Source: Selaginella moellendorffii (Eukaryota; Streptophyta; Lycopodiopsida; Selaginellales; Selaginellaceae). Taken from it: a stretch of 64,000 bases of DNA. Below the pieces are notes generated by a model. That model was not told the origin of the DNA, did no database searches, and saw only the letters and a list, made by a program, of their open reading frames with translations. Shown here in pieces: positions 1-12,015 of this stretch. A program made the translations under genes and the position numbers. The number at the start of each line of letters is the position of its first letter. The stretch's first letter is position 1. The stretch covers positions 834,365-898,364 of the forward strand of contig NW_003314319.1 of NCBI RefSeq assembly GCF_000143415.4, read 5' to 3'.

Positions 1-631
1 CTTGTCCCAGAGAGTAACTCTTGGTACTAAGGGTGGCTTGGGGTGAAGCCCAAAGTGTATGTTCCTCAAGGGGAAGGGGGTGGGGGCCTATGGGGGGTAG
101 TAAGGATAGTGTATAGTAAGGATAGTGGGTATGTCGGGTATGGCCGACCAACCTGAGGCATAGTTTAGCTCCCGCTTGCGTGCCTGTTTTTGTTCTGCGT
201 TTGGCTTGGGTTTAAGCCCAAGTTTCATTTCATGCTAGCTAATGGAGTACCCATGTCCTCATGTTAGGCCACTAGTATGCTGAAATAGCGCCAGACTCCG
301 TTTGGCTCCATTTTGCATGCTAGTCTTGGCATTAGGAAGCTGGTTACTCTAGGACTGTTCCAAGTCGCTCTGGGCTCTCGTCCCTTTGCTCCTTGGGCTA
401 TATGCTCAGGTGTTACTCTATGGTCCTCACTCCTTGGCTCCATGCTTGGGAGTTTGGCACCGTTCCTTCGTTCAGTGGCCCAAGCCCTTGAACCTCGGGT
501 TCCACACCACGTTCCTTTGGACACATGGCATGTGACACATGGCATCTGTCATGTGGCATAAAGAGGGTTTAGGTTCTGCTTCGTGGTGTTATCCTATGGT
601 AGGATAAAGGGTAAAAACCACGTGCAGTACA
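1..631 (+). mobile_element. Partial LTR, family B, cut by window start
   Basis: This is the reverse complement of the family B LTRs seen at 5030 and 12016. It shares the CCTATGGTAGGATAAAGGG stretch, the CTTTGGGCTT/AAGCCCAAAG core and the terminal CCACGTGCAGTACA, which mirrors the TGTAGCGCACGTGG start of the other copies. It lies in the opposite orientation to them. The left part is outside the window, so it cannot be told whether this is a solo LTR or one end of an element. Confidence 0.75.
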
Positions 632-682
632 AAAATATTTCCATTCACACCAGAAAGTTGCCTCATAAATGACATAAAAACG

Positions 683-1107
683 TTTCTGTTTCTTTTATGA
701 TCAAGCATGGTGGCAACATATCAATTTCCATTTCCAGAGGTAAATAATTAATTCAACTTCATATTGATTCAAGAAAATCATTTAGGATCCCAATGAGGTG
801 CAAGAATTCCATGAAGAGGATTATTTTTGTGTAGATGATTTAGATTTGTGAGTATGTTTTCTTTCAGATGAGAGTATTGAGACATAAATAGTTTGATTGA
901 GAGATTCCATGTAAATATGAAAGTTATACTCGTCCGAAAAAAAACACATTCACAATCTAAATCATCTACACAAAAATAATCCTTTTCATGGAATTCTTGC
1001 AAAAGGATTCTGAATGATTTTCTTGAATCAATATGAAGTTGAATTGATTGTTACCTTTGGAAATTGATATGCTGCCACCATGCTTGATCATAAAAGAAAC
1101 AAAAACT
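683..1107. repeat. Fold-back (long inverted repeat) element
   Basis: The left arm from about 683 to 851 is matched in reverse complement by 950-1107. For example CTTTTATGATCAAGCATGG at about 693 pairs with CCATGCTTGATCATAAAAG at about 1078, and the AACTTCATATTGATTCAAG block at 754 pairs with its complement near 1024. The arms are about 160 bp around a loop of about 100 bp. There is no coding potential. It could be a MITE, a fold-back transposon or a hairpin RNA precursor; I could not place a target duplication. Confidence 0.8.
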
Positions 1108-1312
1108 TTTTTAAGTCAATTATATCCAGCATGAATGGGTGGGCTAAGTGTTAGGGCTGTGGCCACGTGGAAGTTTTTAGGGCGTATGTTGGGCACAGGC
1201 GGACGTGCGGGGGCAGGCGGGAGCCGTGAGGGCGAGCGGGTGGGCGGGAGTGCGTGGTGGCGACGGACGGGAGAGGGACCGCGCTGGAGAAAAAACAAAA
1301 AGAAGGTTTGAT
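1108..1312. other. GC-rich stretch without recognisable gene
   Basis: Between the fold-back element and the solo LTR is a G-rich tract (GGGCGAGCGGGTGGGCGGG near 1230). Short reading frames cross it but none resembles a protein I know. I see no feature here. Confidence 0.5.
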
Positions 1313-1317
1313 GCCAC

Positions 1318-2538
1318 TGTAAGCGACTAATTTTTCCATTTTACTTTAGTCACTTAACTGCACCTCCGACCACTTGGAGGAGTCTCATTCACAACCTCCA
1401 TAAGTCCCAGTTAGGACTTGGGGCTTGCCAGCCCTAAGAATGGCTTCCATGCCACTCAACCTTTGCACTTGGTCCAAGTGCTCCACGTGTCCGATCCCAT
1501 TACCGACACCCCAGGGTACCACTGACATACCAACCCATTACGCTAGGCCATACCCATTCACCTTGGTCACACTGGCGGTCTAACGCCACCTGCATCATAA
1601 TCCTATCTCTCAAAGACTGGGCCATCCGTCCATGAGCGATCATCCCAGATCCACTCCTTAGCATCCTTAGGATGCCCGCAGAGATGGGGAATAGCCTTCC
1701 CTGACAACTCTTTTCCAGTCCCCACCAAGTCCCTTTTAGTCTATGGCCGTGTTCACCAACACTGCCACTGGATCAAGGCCCGCAGGCCTGACTGCTAAGT
1801 CCCACTATCCTTTGGGACTTCCTCACCATGTGACCATATCCTTGGTCACTGCATTAGAGGCCTACTCCTCTTCCCTTTCACCGTTTGGGACTTTGGGACA
1901 ACATTTCGGAACACCGTGGCCTTACGCAAGCCTCATGGGTACTCTCCCCGCCTTTCGCCTTTAGGTGCTCTAGCCATGGGCTTAGAGCGAGGTTCCGTTG
2001 AGCCACGACAAGTATCCAAGTAGGTAGTGCCACCCACACTTGGACTGGGAGCATCAGCCAGTCGATCTCCCGGGGGAACTAGAGCCGGCTCTTGAACACT
2101 TCACCAAGCTACCCCGCTTGTCGGTCCATGTTCACTTTAGTCTTGGACTTCCTAGTGGGCAGCTCATCACCCAACACTGGGTCCGGCCTTCCTGGGCCAA
2201 ACTGGCCTTTTCTGGCCAAACTAGCTCCACTGCAGTCCTCCCCCTACTATACTTTTGGAGCTCACCAAACCCCCCAGGGTCTGGGAGACGAACGCTTTGG
2301 GCTTTCACCCTCTCAGACTCGGACTCGGACTCGGACTCGGACTCGGACTCGGACTTGGACTCGGACTCGGACTCGAACTCGGGCTCGGGCTCGGCCTCAG
2401 GCTCGGCCTCGGTCTCGGTCTCGGCCTCGGCCTCGGTCTTGGCCTCGGCCTCGGCCTCGGTCTTGGCCTCGGCCTCGGCCTCGGTCTTGGCCTCGGCCTC
2501 GGCCTCGGTCTCGGTCTCGGTCCCGATCTCGGTCCCGA

Positions 2539-2570
<32 letters not shown>

Positions 2571-3257
2571 CCGGTCTCAGTCTTGGTCTCAGTCTTGGTC
2601 TCGGTCTCGACTTCGGACTCCATCTCGGGTCCATCTCGGACTCCATCTCGGGTCCATCTCGGACTCCATCCCGGACTCCATCTCGGACTCCATTTCGGGT
2701 CCATCTTGGGTCCACCTCGGACTCCACCTCGGGTCCATCTCGGACTCCATCTCGGGTCCATCTCAGACTCCATCTCAGACTCCATTTCGGGTCCATCTCA
2801 GGTCCACCTCGGACTCCACCTCGGACTCCATCTCGGACTCCATCTCGGGTCCATCTTGGACTCCATCTCGGGTCCACCTTGGACTCCACCTCGGACTCCA
2901 TCTCGGGGTCCTTCTCGGACTCCACTTCGGACTCCAACTCGGGTCCATCTCGGACTCCACTTCGGATTACAACTCGGGTCCATCTCGGACTCCACTTCGG
3001 ACTCCAACTCGGGTCCATCTCGGACACTTCCACGTGTCATGTGTTGGTCCTTTTGGGTCCCCTTTTTGGAGCCTCGCTTATTGCTCGCTTCGTGCTCATT
3101 CCTCGAGCACCTTGTTAGGAGTTCCACTCCCGCTCTCAACCTTTCAAGTCGGAGCTTTTAGTCCAAACGTGTTACGCTTGTTTGGTTTTCGCTTCGGCCA
3201 CCACCACATGGCACCCTTCCGGCTCCACTTTGGGGCCTAGGGATTTTGTGTCTCACA
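1318..3257 (-). mobile_element. Solo LTR, family A (1,940 bp)
   Basis: It starts TGTAAGCGAC and ends TCTCACA (TG...CA). The five bases before it (GCCAC, 1313-1317) are repeated directly after it (GCCAC, 3258-3262), a perfect 5-bp target duplication. Neither flank carries internal sequence or a primer site, so it is a solo LTR left by LTR-LTR recombination. The strand is inferred from the primer site of the full copy at 46491-54729. Confidence 0.9.
2318..3030. repeat. CTCGGA / ACTCCATCTCGGGTCC minisatellite inside the LTR
   Basis: The array starts as hexamers (CTCGGA, CTCGGC, CTCGGT) and passes into 12- to 24-bp units built from CATCTCGGGTC and CATCTCGGACTC. The same array sits at the same place in every family A LTR and, in a shorter form, in the chromovirus LTRs. 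The unit length is a multiple of three without stops, so several frames stay open for hundreds of codons. I treat this as non-coding. Confidence 0.9.
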
Positions 3258-3905
3258 GCCACATCACCACCAAGTAAGCCATTTGGCTATCCACAGCTAG
3301 AGTACGCTCCATGAATTCTTCTTTCTTCAGATTATGATGACAAATTTCCTTTTGGCTATCTTCCATTGTATCAATGAGGCTCACATTGTTGTCAGGTAAA
3401 GCTTCTGCAAGATGTTTTGCAAGTTGTGTGTGGGACTTCTTCCTCAGCCGGCCTGAACTATGCTTTTCAGGATTGTTGTTGTTTCCTATCATTGCCAAAA
3501 ATGATTATGAACAAAAACTACAAAACATACCTTTAGGCTCTGATTCTCCACATGGAGGTGATGGTGATCTTTGTCGTGAAGCTCCTAGTGTCGATAATGG
3601 TGATCGTTGGGATGTAGGTGGTGAAGACATTGATTCTTGAGTCTATCCCTGTGAATTCACAGTTCGAAGGTCTTGAAGCCACTTGTCCATCACTGCATAG
3701 AGTTGATCATTGAACTTTGGTGGTAAATCAGCTTCACGATGTTGCTCCATTGTCATGTTCCAATAACTGCTTCTGCCAGTAGGAACATGATATTCATGTG
3801 ACTTGATTTTGTTGAACTCTTTGTAGATATACTTCTAACGAGATTGGCATTGCCCAGGCAAATAGTTGACACCATGTGTCAAACAATAGCTGCAAAATCA
3901 ATGAA
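3253..3905 (-). pseudogene. Myb/SANT-like DNA-binding protein remnant (transposon-associated type)
   Basis: Reading leftward on the minus strand, the segment around 3905-3660 gives a SSYWNMTMEQHREADLPP stretch followed by an F-x(5)-YAVMDKWL helix, resembling the end of the Myb/SANT-like domain that accompanies PIF/Harbinger transposons. A Ser/Pro-rich linker follows, then a helical segment in the 3253-3498 frame (LRKKSHTQLAKHLAEALPD). At least one stop interrupts it. A Harbinger transposase end lies at 14336, on the same strand beyond the family B cluster, so both may come from one old element. The family call rests on a short motif and is moderate. Confidence 0.4.
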
Positions 3906-4255
3906 CCACTGGAAGTCTAAAAAATCCAAAACTTACTTGAAGACTTGCTGCTAACAAACACTTGCAGTCTTGTGCCTGTATGTGGACCACTCCACGTGCG
4001 GATGGTGGGGCCAACTAAACTGCAACTAGGGCCTCCCGTTAAACACCATCCTGATTCACTCTCTCTATGGTGAAGAGTGTGGATTAAGCAGCTCAAGCCT
4101 TGTTTGCAATTGCTGATTCTTTGGTAAGTCAATTCATTTTCTTATTCATGAACTTGACTTTTATAGTTTACAGCGTCACTGATTACTATCTCAGCAGCAA
4201 TGAGAGAGATGATGAACTGATGAAGACATGTTGATTTACCTACGAAATGACAATC

Positions 4256-4477
4256 TTAGACTACTTTTGCATCGGAGTCTCTGCCACTCTTTTCTTGGCC
4301 TTTGTAGTCGCGAAGGAAAACTTTCTTGAACTTGGGAAGCGCAGAGTCAAACTCATCGAGGATTTGCTTTGCATGTTGGCATTTCATGTTTCGCTGATGC
4401 TGTTGAATCATAGCCCTCAAAGTCAACACATCCTCGCTTGGCAATGCTGTGGGGATTTGAGATGAGAATTTTCCCAA
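4256..4477 (-). pseudogene. NADH-dependent glutamate synthase (GOGAT) gene fragment
   Basis: The minus-strand frame reads SEDVLTLRAMIQQHQRN followed by an AKQILDEFD helix and then SALPKFKKVFLRDYKG. This matches the region of plant NADH-GOGAT after the beta-helix domain of the large-subunit half, where LR-MI-QH and LPKF-KV-RDYK are conserved (family knowledge). Only this single exon-sized piece is recognisable; flanking sequence on both sides does not continue the enzyme. It is therefore a captured or left-over exon, not a working glutamate synthase. A splice-acceptor-like TTTATTTCTTGG precedes it on the minus strand. Confidence 0.6.
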
Positions 4478-4841
4478 GAAATAAAGAGAAGAAACTATGT
4501 ACTGGAAGTAAAGATCGCTATATACCTTCTACTACCGATAGAAACTTCAGGCTTGACTTGTAAATTGCCAAAAACTCTACTGGTTTTGCAGGTGAAAGTG
4601 CACCAAGCTTGCTTGCCACTATCGCTGAGCTCACTTCTCCAGTGTTTTCTAAAAAGAAACAAGATCATAAGAAAACAAGCGAAAAAAAGAAAAAGGCTTT
4701 TGGAAAGCTTACCAGACGCTACAATATCCAACATGAACTTACAATCTCGAGCAATATGCACCTCAACCTATTTATAGTCTTCCTCCAGCTTGTCTGCAGC
4801 TCCTCCACCCACAAAGAATTCCCAGGAAAAATCCTGGAGAT

Positions 4842-5029
4842 AAAAGGTGCCACAATTGTGATACGAAAAGCCTCTTCAGCTCCAGTAGTGTTGTCAATAG
4901 CCAGTTTTCTCTCAAGGAGGTATTGGCATTCTGGATCCTCTTTTCTATGTTTTTGATAAACGGCAAGTCCTGTAATGAAATGTTGACAAGAAAGATAAGT
5001 GTCACATTTTCCGAAAAATAGAACTTCAC
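4842..5029. repeat. 188-bp direct repeat, left copy
   Basis: The stretch from AAAAGGTGCCACAATTGTG to AACTTCAC is repeated at 13769-13956 with the same length and roughly a dozen or fewer substitutions. The two copies flank the whole family B LTR cluster. The rest of 4478-4841 holds no gene I recognise. Confidence 0.85.
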
Positions 5030-6134
5030 TGTAGCGCACATGGTTTTTACCCTTTATCCTATGGTGCTTTACCATAGGATAACACCACGAAGCGGAACCT
5101 AAACCCTCTTTGTGCCACGTGATAGATGCCACGGATCACATGCCACGTGTCCATAGGACAGTGGAACTCGAGGTTCAAGGCCTTGGGCCACTGAACGAAA
5201 GAACGGTGTCAAACTCCCAAGCATGGAGCCAAGGAGCAATGACACTAGACCACGGAGCAACTCCTGAGCATGCAGCCTAAGGAGTGAAGAGGCAGGAGCC
5301 CGGAGCGACTTGGAACAATCCTGGAACAACCAACATCCTAATGCCAGGACCAACACACAAAACGGAGCCAAACAGAGGTTGACACTATTTTGGCATATCA
5401 ATGGCTTAATGCGAGGATATGGGTACCCCACCAACTAGCATGGTATGGAACTTGGGCTTAGACCCAAATTGACACAGAGCAAGGATAGGCACGCAAGCGG
5501 GAGCTAAACTAAGCTTCAGGTTAGTCGGCCACCCGACCTACCCACTATCCCTATTATACATTTGGAACCCCCCATATCCCCCCCCCCTCCCCCTCCCTGA
5601 GGAACACACACTTTGGGCTTTCACCCCAAGCCTCCCTTAGTACCAGGAGTTAGTCTCTGGGACAAACTTGAAACTTACTAAATATGGAATATCCTTAGAT
5701 TGCGAATTTGGACACAGGACGAACACCATTGTGTTCAGAACAATCTCTAAATTCTATAGATATGCCAAATGAGCAAATCTGGACACTTTCCATAAATAGC
5801 ATTTAGGACCAAAATGAGATTAACATAAAGGGCATGATAGCGAGGGTGTTTGGCAGACAGGGTAAGCTATCATTCAGCGATATTGAGGGACTAGTCTCAA
5901 TATGTGAGGGTTCTTGTTACTAGTCAGTGCAAGACATAACGAGATGGGAACTCCTTACCTGGCTAAGTATGTTTAGCTAATAACACCAAAATGCCCAGTT
6001 AACTCCTCTAGCACAAGAGGGGTTGATAAAAGGTCCAGCAATACCGATCTCCTGCCATCATGGCAGTAAGGTAAGAGTGTCCGTAAGGACTGGCTGACAG
6101 GTAACTTTCGATACCCGAAGTCACATTCGCGACA
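5030..6134 (-). mobile_element. Family B LTR
   Basis: It starts TGTAGCGCAC and ends near GCGACA. It contains the inverted pair CCTATGGT/ACCATAGG, the ACTATCCCTATTATACATTTGG stretch (possible TATA region, transcription strand uncertain), a C-rich run and the CACTTTGGGCTTTCACCCC core shared with families A and the chromovirus. Minus orientation follows from the primer site next to the related LTR at 12016. No 5-bp duplication was found around it. Confidence 0.7.
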
Positions 6135-6435
6135 CTCTCCCCCCTTAGGGAAGATCGACGTCCTCGTTGATGCATACTCGAGTCTAGAATATCGCCAAGG
6201 AAACAACTCCAAAAAAAGTTCAAGGTATTCACATTATGTGAGAAATGCACCAACTTAAATGAGTTAGGGTAACCTCTTCGTCTAACGCGGATGCGCTACC
6301 AACTCAGACACCTTCCGGCCATCACTAACAAGGAAATGACGAACGGAGTTAGCCACCCTTGCTGCTTTGGGTGTCACCTAGCTACAAAAGTGTGATATGC
6401 CCTTGCTCGCAAGGATATAGAGAGAGAAGCCAGAG
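6135..6435. other. Spacer between two family B LTRs
   Basis: About 300 bp with no reading frame of note. A short tRNA D-arm-like segment (reverse complement of 6279-6303) is present but no complete tRNA folds. It may be part of an internal region of a partly deleted element. Confidence 0.4.
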
Positions 6436-7356
6436 TGTAGCGCACCTGAATTTGGAGCCGAACTCCAAGCCCGTTGCGCTACGAAACGAGGGTCCGGTAC
6501 AATCCCACGAGCACCAGCTCCCCGTATCCAGCACCTGCACGCAAAATGGTGTCAGACGGAGTCTGGCACAATTTTGGCATACCGGTGGCCTAACGCGAGA
6601 AGGAGGGTACTCCACCGACTAAAGCAGCATGGAGCTTGGGCTTAGACCCAAGCCGGTCGCAGAACAAGGAGCGACACAGCCCAGCGGAAGCCAAACTAAT
6701 GTCTCAGGTGGTCGGACATGCATTCCAACCACTATCCCTACTATACATTTGGAACCCCCCACAGCCCCCCCCCCTTGAGGGACACACGCTTTGGGCTTTC
6801 ACCCCAAGCCACCCTTAGTACCAGGAGTTAGTCTCTGGGACAAGCTCGAAACTTACTAAATATGGAATGGCCTTAGATTGCGAATTTGGACATGGGACGA
6901 ACACCATTGTGTTCAGGCCGACCTCAACATTCCGTAGATATGCCAAATGAGCGAATCTAGACACTTTCCATAAATAGCATTTGGGACCGAAACGAGACTA
7001 ACACAAAGGCGTGATAGCGAGGGTGTTTGGCAAACACGGTAAGCTATCATCTAGCGAATATTGAGGGACTAGTCTCAATATCGCGGGGGTTCCCAACACT
7101 AGCAAGTGCAAGTCAACATCATGAGTTTCTCATCACCGTGTCAAGTATGCTTGACTTAATGACAACTTAGGATTTCCTTCCTTAGTGCCCTTCCGGTCTA
7201 AGTGCACATGTGCTGACCAGTTTCTCAACTAGCTTGGGCGGAGACCATAAAGGGAACCAGCAGTACCGACCTCCTGCCGTCGTGGCAGTAAGGAGAGAGA
7301 GTCCGTAAGTACTAGCCGACAAGTATCTTTCGATACCCGAAGTCACATGCGCGACA
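6436..7356 (-). mobile_element. Family B-like LTR (left LTR of a non-autonomous element)
   Basis: It starts TGTAGCGCACCTG and ends GCGCGACA. The last 600 bases match the other family B LTRs (TAGTCTCTGGGACAAGCTCG, GATAGCGAGGGTGTTTGG, CTTTCGATACCCGAAGTCAC), while the first 200 bases differ, so this is a variant or a recombinant. On the minus strand it would be the 3' LTR of the internal region that follows. A purine-rich strip (minus strand GGTTGGGGCCTC) lies just inside it, as expected for a polypurine tract. Confidence 0.65.
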
Positions 7357-10300
7357 CAGAGGCCCCAACCCTCATGAGCAAAGAAACCAAACCTGTCGGT
7401 AAGGTTTAGATAGACTACTGTAAACAGTTAGTTAGAGTTGTTTACATGGTCATGCTCTTTTTAAACGACAAAAGGAACATCGACAGAAAGGCGGGTAATG
7501 TAATCAGTCGACAGTAGCTACCCCATGACTAGAGATTTTAGCATGCACACGAAGTGCCAAAGTCAATCTGCCTATACTGGCCCAAATTCAAAGATCAATA
7601 GATGGACAATATCAAAGTCATAAACAATGATATCTAAAAGTCTTATTTATCAATGATTAAATCTTAAATTAGAACACAAAAGTATTCCAAGTAAATTATC
7701 ATCCGATAAACCAGTAGTAGAGTATAGGAACCACCAAGATCACTATAATTGGAAAACATAGGATTCACCATCGAACAAAATTCAATAGCCAAATTATCAT
7801 TAAGAAAACTCAATGATAAAATTTAATTATCAAAGATTGCAGACAGTATGCCAAACAACTTACAAAAGAGAACTTAAAGAATACAAAGTATCATTGACTG
7901 GCAAGTAAAATGCTCGCGAATGTACAATCTACCAAAACTAACTTAAGCAATAATCAACAGAACAAAATAAATGCGGTAAGACTAACAAACACTCATTCAT
8001 GCCAACTATCGCATTAGCCAATCTAAATAGATCGTGGTCAACAATACAAAGGAACTCAAGTTGCTTAAGCAAGTGTTAGCAACATCCTATTGATATTTCA
8101 AACCCAATAGACGCAAACCACAAAGAACATATAGTAATGCGAAAAGCCAAAAGCCATCAATGAGAACAACTAACTATCATAAAAGACCATTAATTATCCC
8201 ATAAATAGTGAGATGCATAATCATTGTCAAAGAAAGAATCTACCATCCCGAAGAATGACAAATCATTCTATACCAACAATAATCAAGTAAAACTTTTTTG
8301 ACAAGGATAATCAATTATCCTAGATGATAGTCAATCATCACCAATGATTGCTAGATGCAAAAACCAACTTCAATATCGAAGCTAATGAGCCAAAATATCT
8401 TCCCCCAACAACTTCTAATAAATGGAAAAATGAGCATGAAAACTCAAGGAACCAAAAGTTTGAAGAAGCTTATAGCCAAGTCTTGCTTAACAATGATCAC
8501 GAGTCTTGCATATATTAACTTTAATGCTAAGAAGAAATTATGGTACAACCCACAATATCCTTCTCAACACATCTATAAACTAAACTTCATAATACAAAAG
8601 CTAATGAAGAGCATGTTTGCATCAATCCAAAAGCTAAGTATAATGAAGTTATGCTCAACAAGTGATCATCTAATTCGATCCTCCATGAATCCATCTATAG
8701 TAAGACGTAACTCACTTCATAACAAGCACAAGAAGAATCATCAATGATCGATATATCCTAACTGAAATTCAACAAAGATTCAATCACTTCAATACCAATC
8801 ACTAACTCTTCCTCTCATAGAGCTAGCATAGTCCATGACTAAATCATCTTTCAAGGAAAATCCAAAACTCAACCCCTACTAAATAATCTTATCTAGAACA
8901 CAACTAACTCAAACTTGCCACTCAGTTCATTTGAATGTCAATGTAGTTGTTAATTAGCAATTGCACAAATGCCAATAACACAAAGCCATAGCCAAATCAT
9001 CAACACTATCTTCATTAAGACTAATGAAATTCAATATCAATCTTTCAGAAAGACATCTCATCTCACTTAAATCTCAACATCAATAATATTAATGATAGGG
9101 CATCACTTCAATTCCATCAACACCATAACAAAGCTAGAAGAAAGCACGAGTGAATCACCACTCAAAACTCTCTTAGCAACTAAACTAACCAAAGTCGACG
9201 ATACCTTAGCCAGTATCTAAGACCAATTCTTCAACAATACTCAGCTATAGATAATACATCACCAAAGAGTGATTCACCACATCCAAGACTCAATGAAATC
9301 CAAAATCACAAACTAAATGTAACCAAATGATATCGATAGAGGAATCGACATGCCAATATGGAAAACCATCCAAGCCATGACACGATCCTCCGCAACACCA
9401 TCTGGTAAAGCAAGCCCATCACTGCTAAATCATCATCGAGCGAAGCAAGTGTCAACAGTACTTGACGAAGTTTACAAGCAATCACTAGTCGCAAAGCAAT
9501 TAACAATCGCTCTTCAACTTGCATTCACAAGACCCAAACACTAAACTCACATCATTGAGTTATATACTTGTTCAATAAAAACGTAATACCTCATGCCGAA
9601 ATAAAGGTTCATGAACAAGCACGAACTAAATGACAACTCGAATCCAACTCAACTGCAATAAGCTCACCAACACATCTAGTTAGTAGCTCTGAGCTTACCT
9701 TGAAAAGGCTAGCTATGCATGATCAACATTTAGTCGAAACTAAAATGAAGACCATGAGATGAACTCATATTGGTACACAACCTCCTCACAAACAAGGCTA
9801 TTGTACAGGTACTAACATTTTAACCGCAAACAACTAAGTTGAACATCACTATCCTCAGCTAAAGCGCAAAGCCACCAAAACCAAGTCAAGATCAGTGAGA
9901 GCTCACTACTCTCATAGAGTCTAACAAATGCAAGGTGAAACTTGCCACAAAGCACAACACTCCAAAGAAAGGCACAAAAGTCACCTTTCTAGAAAAGCAC
10001 AACGGCCATTTTTCTACACCAACTTTAGACTCTATTCAACTCAATTGCCTTAGCCCCAAAAGTCAGCATCCCTTTCGGGCGCATCATACAAACTACCTAT
10101 TAAGGTCTAAGCTAACAAAGGTCAACTTCAACCCCTTCACTAGTTTGTATCAGCTTACGAAAATAGAAAGGTTTTTGGACAAAGTGATTAACAAATCAGC
10201 CATTGGAAAAGCCTAAGAAAATTTATGGAAAATTTTCCATCCTAGAGAAAGAATGACTCTCAATCCAGAAATGCAAACTTTCAAGACTCAACCAATTTCC

Positions 10301-12000
10301 TCCTACTAACAACTTCACATAGGTTCACCTCAACACAAATTCTCAAGACCTATAATATGCTTAAGCCTTAAACACCATGCCTATAATTTTGATATCCAAT
10401 ACTAATATCCGTAAATTGCAAAATGAACATCCAAGGCTTGATCATGAAGACCATATCTTCAGATATCCATATTGTACTAACACCCTTCTTCAATTTTTTT
10501 CAAGATCCAATGTGAAGCCAAAACACTAACAAGAAAAACGACTTAAAAAATCAAGGTCTAAGGAGAACTCCTCATCACTTGAAATAACAATGCTACTTCC
10601 ACTAACACGAATGCTAGTGATGTCAATGCCTCAACCACACATCTTCTTCATCCAATAATCTACTCCAAGTGCTAACGGCTCAACCGAAAAACCATAGCAA
10701 GTGAATGCTATAACTCTTTTCCAACACCTTATGGGCAAACCCTCAAGGAAACAACATACCAACTTAAGCTTAGCATATCATAGATCACTATTGAGAACCA
10801 AGTCAAACCTACTTCAATGCTACTACTTACAAGTAGACTAGTATCACTATCAACCACTTTGGGGTTGATCATCGTTTATCCAAGCAACTTCGTAAACTTA
10901 TTGTTTACGATCACATAGATATGATATAAAAATCACAATGACTTGATCATCAATCGAGCAACACTATGAGTAATGCCCATGTCACTACTTCAAAAGTTTA
11001 TGCGAGTATCACATGCTAACTCTATTCGACAAAATGCAACATAAATGTCACACTCCACCGATAGATTTACAACACCCAACGCCACTAACTTTTGTTCACA
11101 ACATAAACAAGCTCATGCCACTCTCTTTCTGACCAAACTCAACACTAATCCAACACCAAGCTACTCAAGGAGCAATAGGAAGGTTCCTTGGAAAAGAATT
11201 GAGCATTGTAACCCAAGTCTTCAATAGCAAGTTTAGACAAAATGGTTTAACGCTTCACTGTTATCCATCCCATGACTCACCACTTGTAAGACCATCATTT
11301 CCAGCATGCATCAAGATAGGGACTCTTAATTGCATAATGTGAACATGAGCAATGAGTCACACCTCGTTGCAAATCATCTCTCCAAAAAGAGAAAATGATT
11401 TACGTGTTTGATTCTTCGTCCCTGATGACTCTCTTTTCGGTCTCATCTTTTGACTAAACCTCCAACTTGCATTTGCACTGCCTTCAGTCTAATCCAAGAA
11501 AAGTTTATGAGAGAGCATGGCAATAATTACTTGAACCAATAGACTAATCCCTACAGTCTTGTAATTATGGCTAAGAAGGATCCACTAGTGCCGTGCTAAA
11601 CAGCTACGGACTAGCTTATTCGCCACTCTTTGCAAACCCAAGGAAGGTTTACTTTCACCCATGGTACATAGAACAACTCATGGAACCATTGGAACAACTC
11701 ATAGAACCATTGATAGGCAAACATTAATCTTGCCAACTCAAAGTGCAATCTTGAGTTGCTAATGTGCCTCATTCACGAGCCCAAGCGCAAACTTGTGCAA
11801 ACGGAACACCTCAATCCTTTTAATGAGCTCAAGAGAAAGCTCATTACTCTAGTACGAAAAAGTAACCAAAATCCATACCCAAGGAACAAATGCAAAGCCT
11901 TTGCACCCAAATGTGTACCCACTCGGATCATCGTTTTCATCTCTACATATGTAACAAGACTAGTTACCCAAACTCATTGAATAATACTCACTCAGACTCA
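7357..12000 (-). mobile_element. Non-coding internal region of a family B LTR element (LARD-like)
   Basis: About 4.6 kb of AT-rich sequence with no reading frame that looks like gag, protease, reverse transcriptase or integrase on either strand. The longest frames (130 aa at 8355-8747 and 93 aa at 9935-10216, both plus) are low-complexity and resemble nothing. LTRs on both sides and a tRNA primer site on the right make this a large retrotransposon derivative that would depend on proteins from another element. Confidence 0.7.
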
Positions 12001-12013
12001 TCCTTTGATACCA
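12001..12013 (-). promoter_or_regulatory. Primer binding site, initiator-Met tRNA type
   Basis: On the minus strand the bases two nucleotides inside the LTR read TGGTATCAAAGGA, close to the plant initiator-methionine tRNA complement TGGTATCAGAGC. It fixes the element's orientation as minus. Confidence 0.75.
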
Positions 12014-12015
12014 AA

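Noticed and set aside
2040-3240. Long open frames (up to 382 codons) rich in SDSDSD, RPRPRS or LGLGLG
   Set aside because: They follow from a stop-free minisatellite with units in multiples of three and are open in many frames at once; the same in every family A LTR.
6279-6320. tRNA-like segment (complement reads CTGAGTTGGTAGCGCATCC)
   Set aside because: Resembles a D-arm and pol III A box but no T-arm, acceptor stem or matching B box follows.
8355-8747. 130-codon frame in the family B internal region
   Set aside because: Lys/Ser/Asn-rich, AT-driven composition, no motif, surrounded by similar chance frames.
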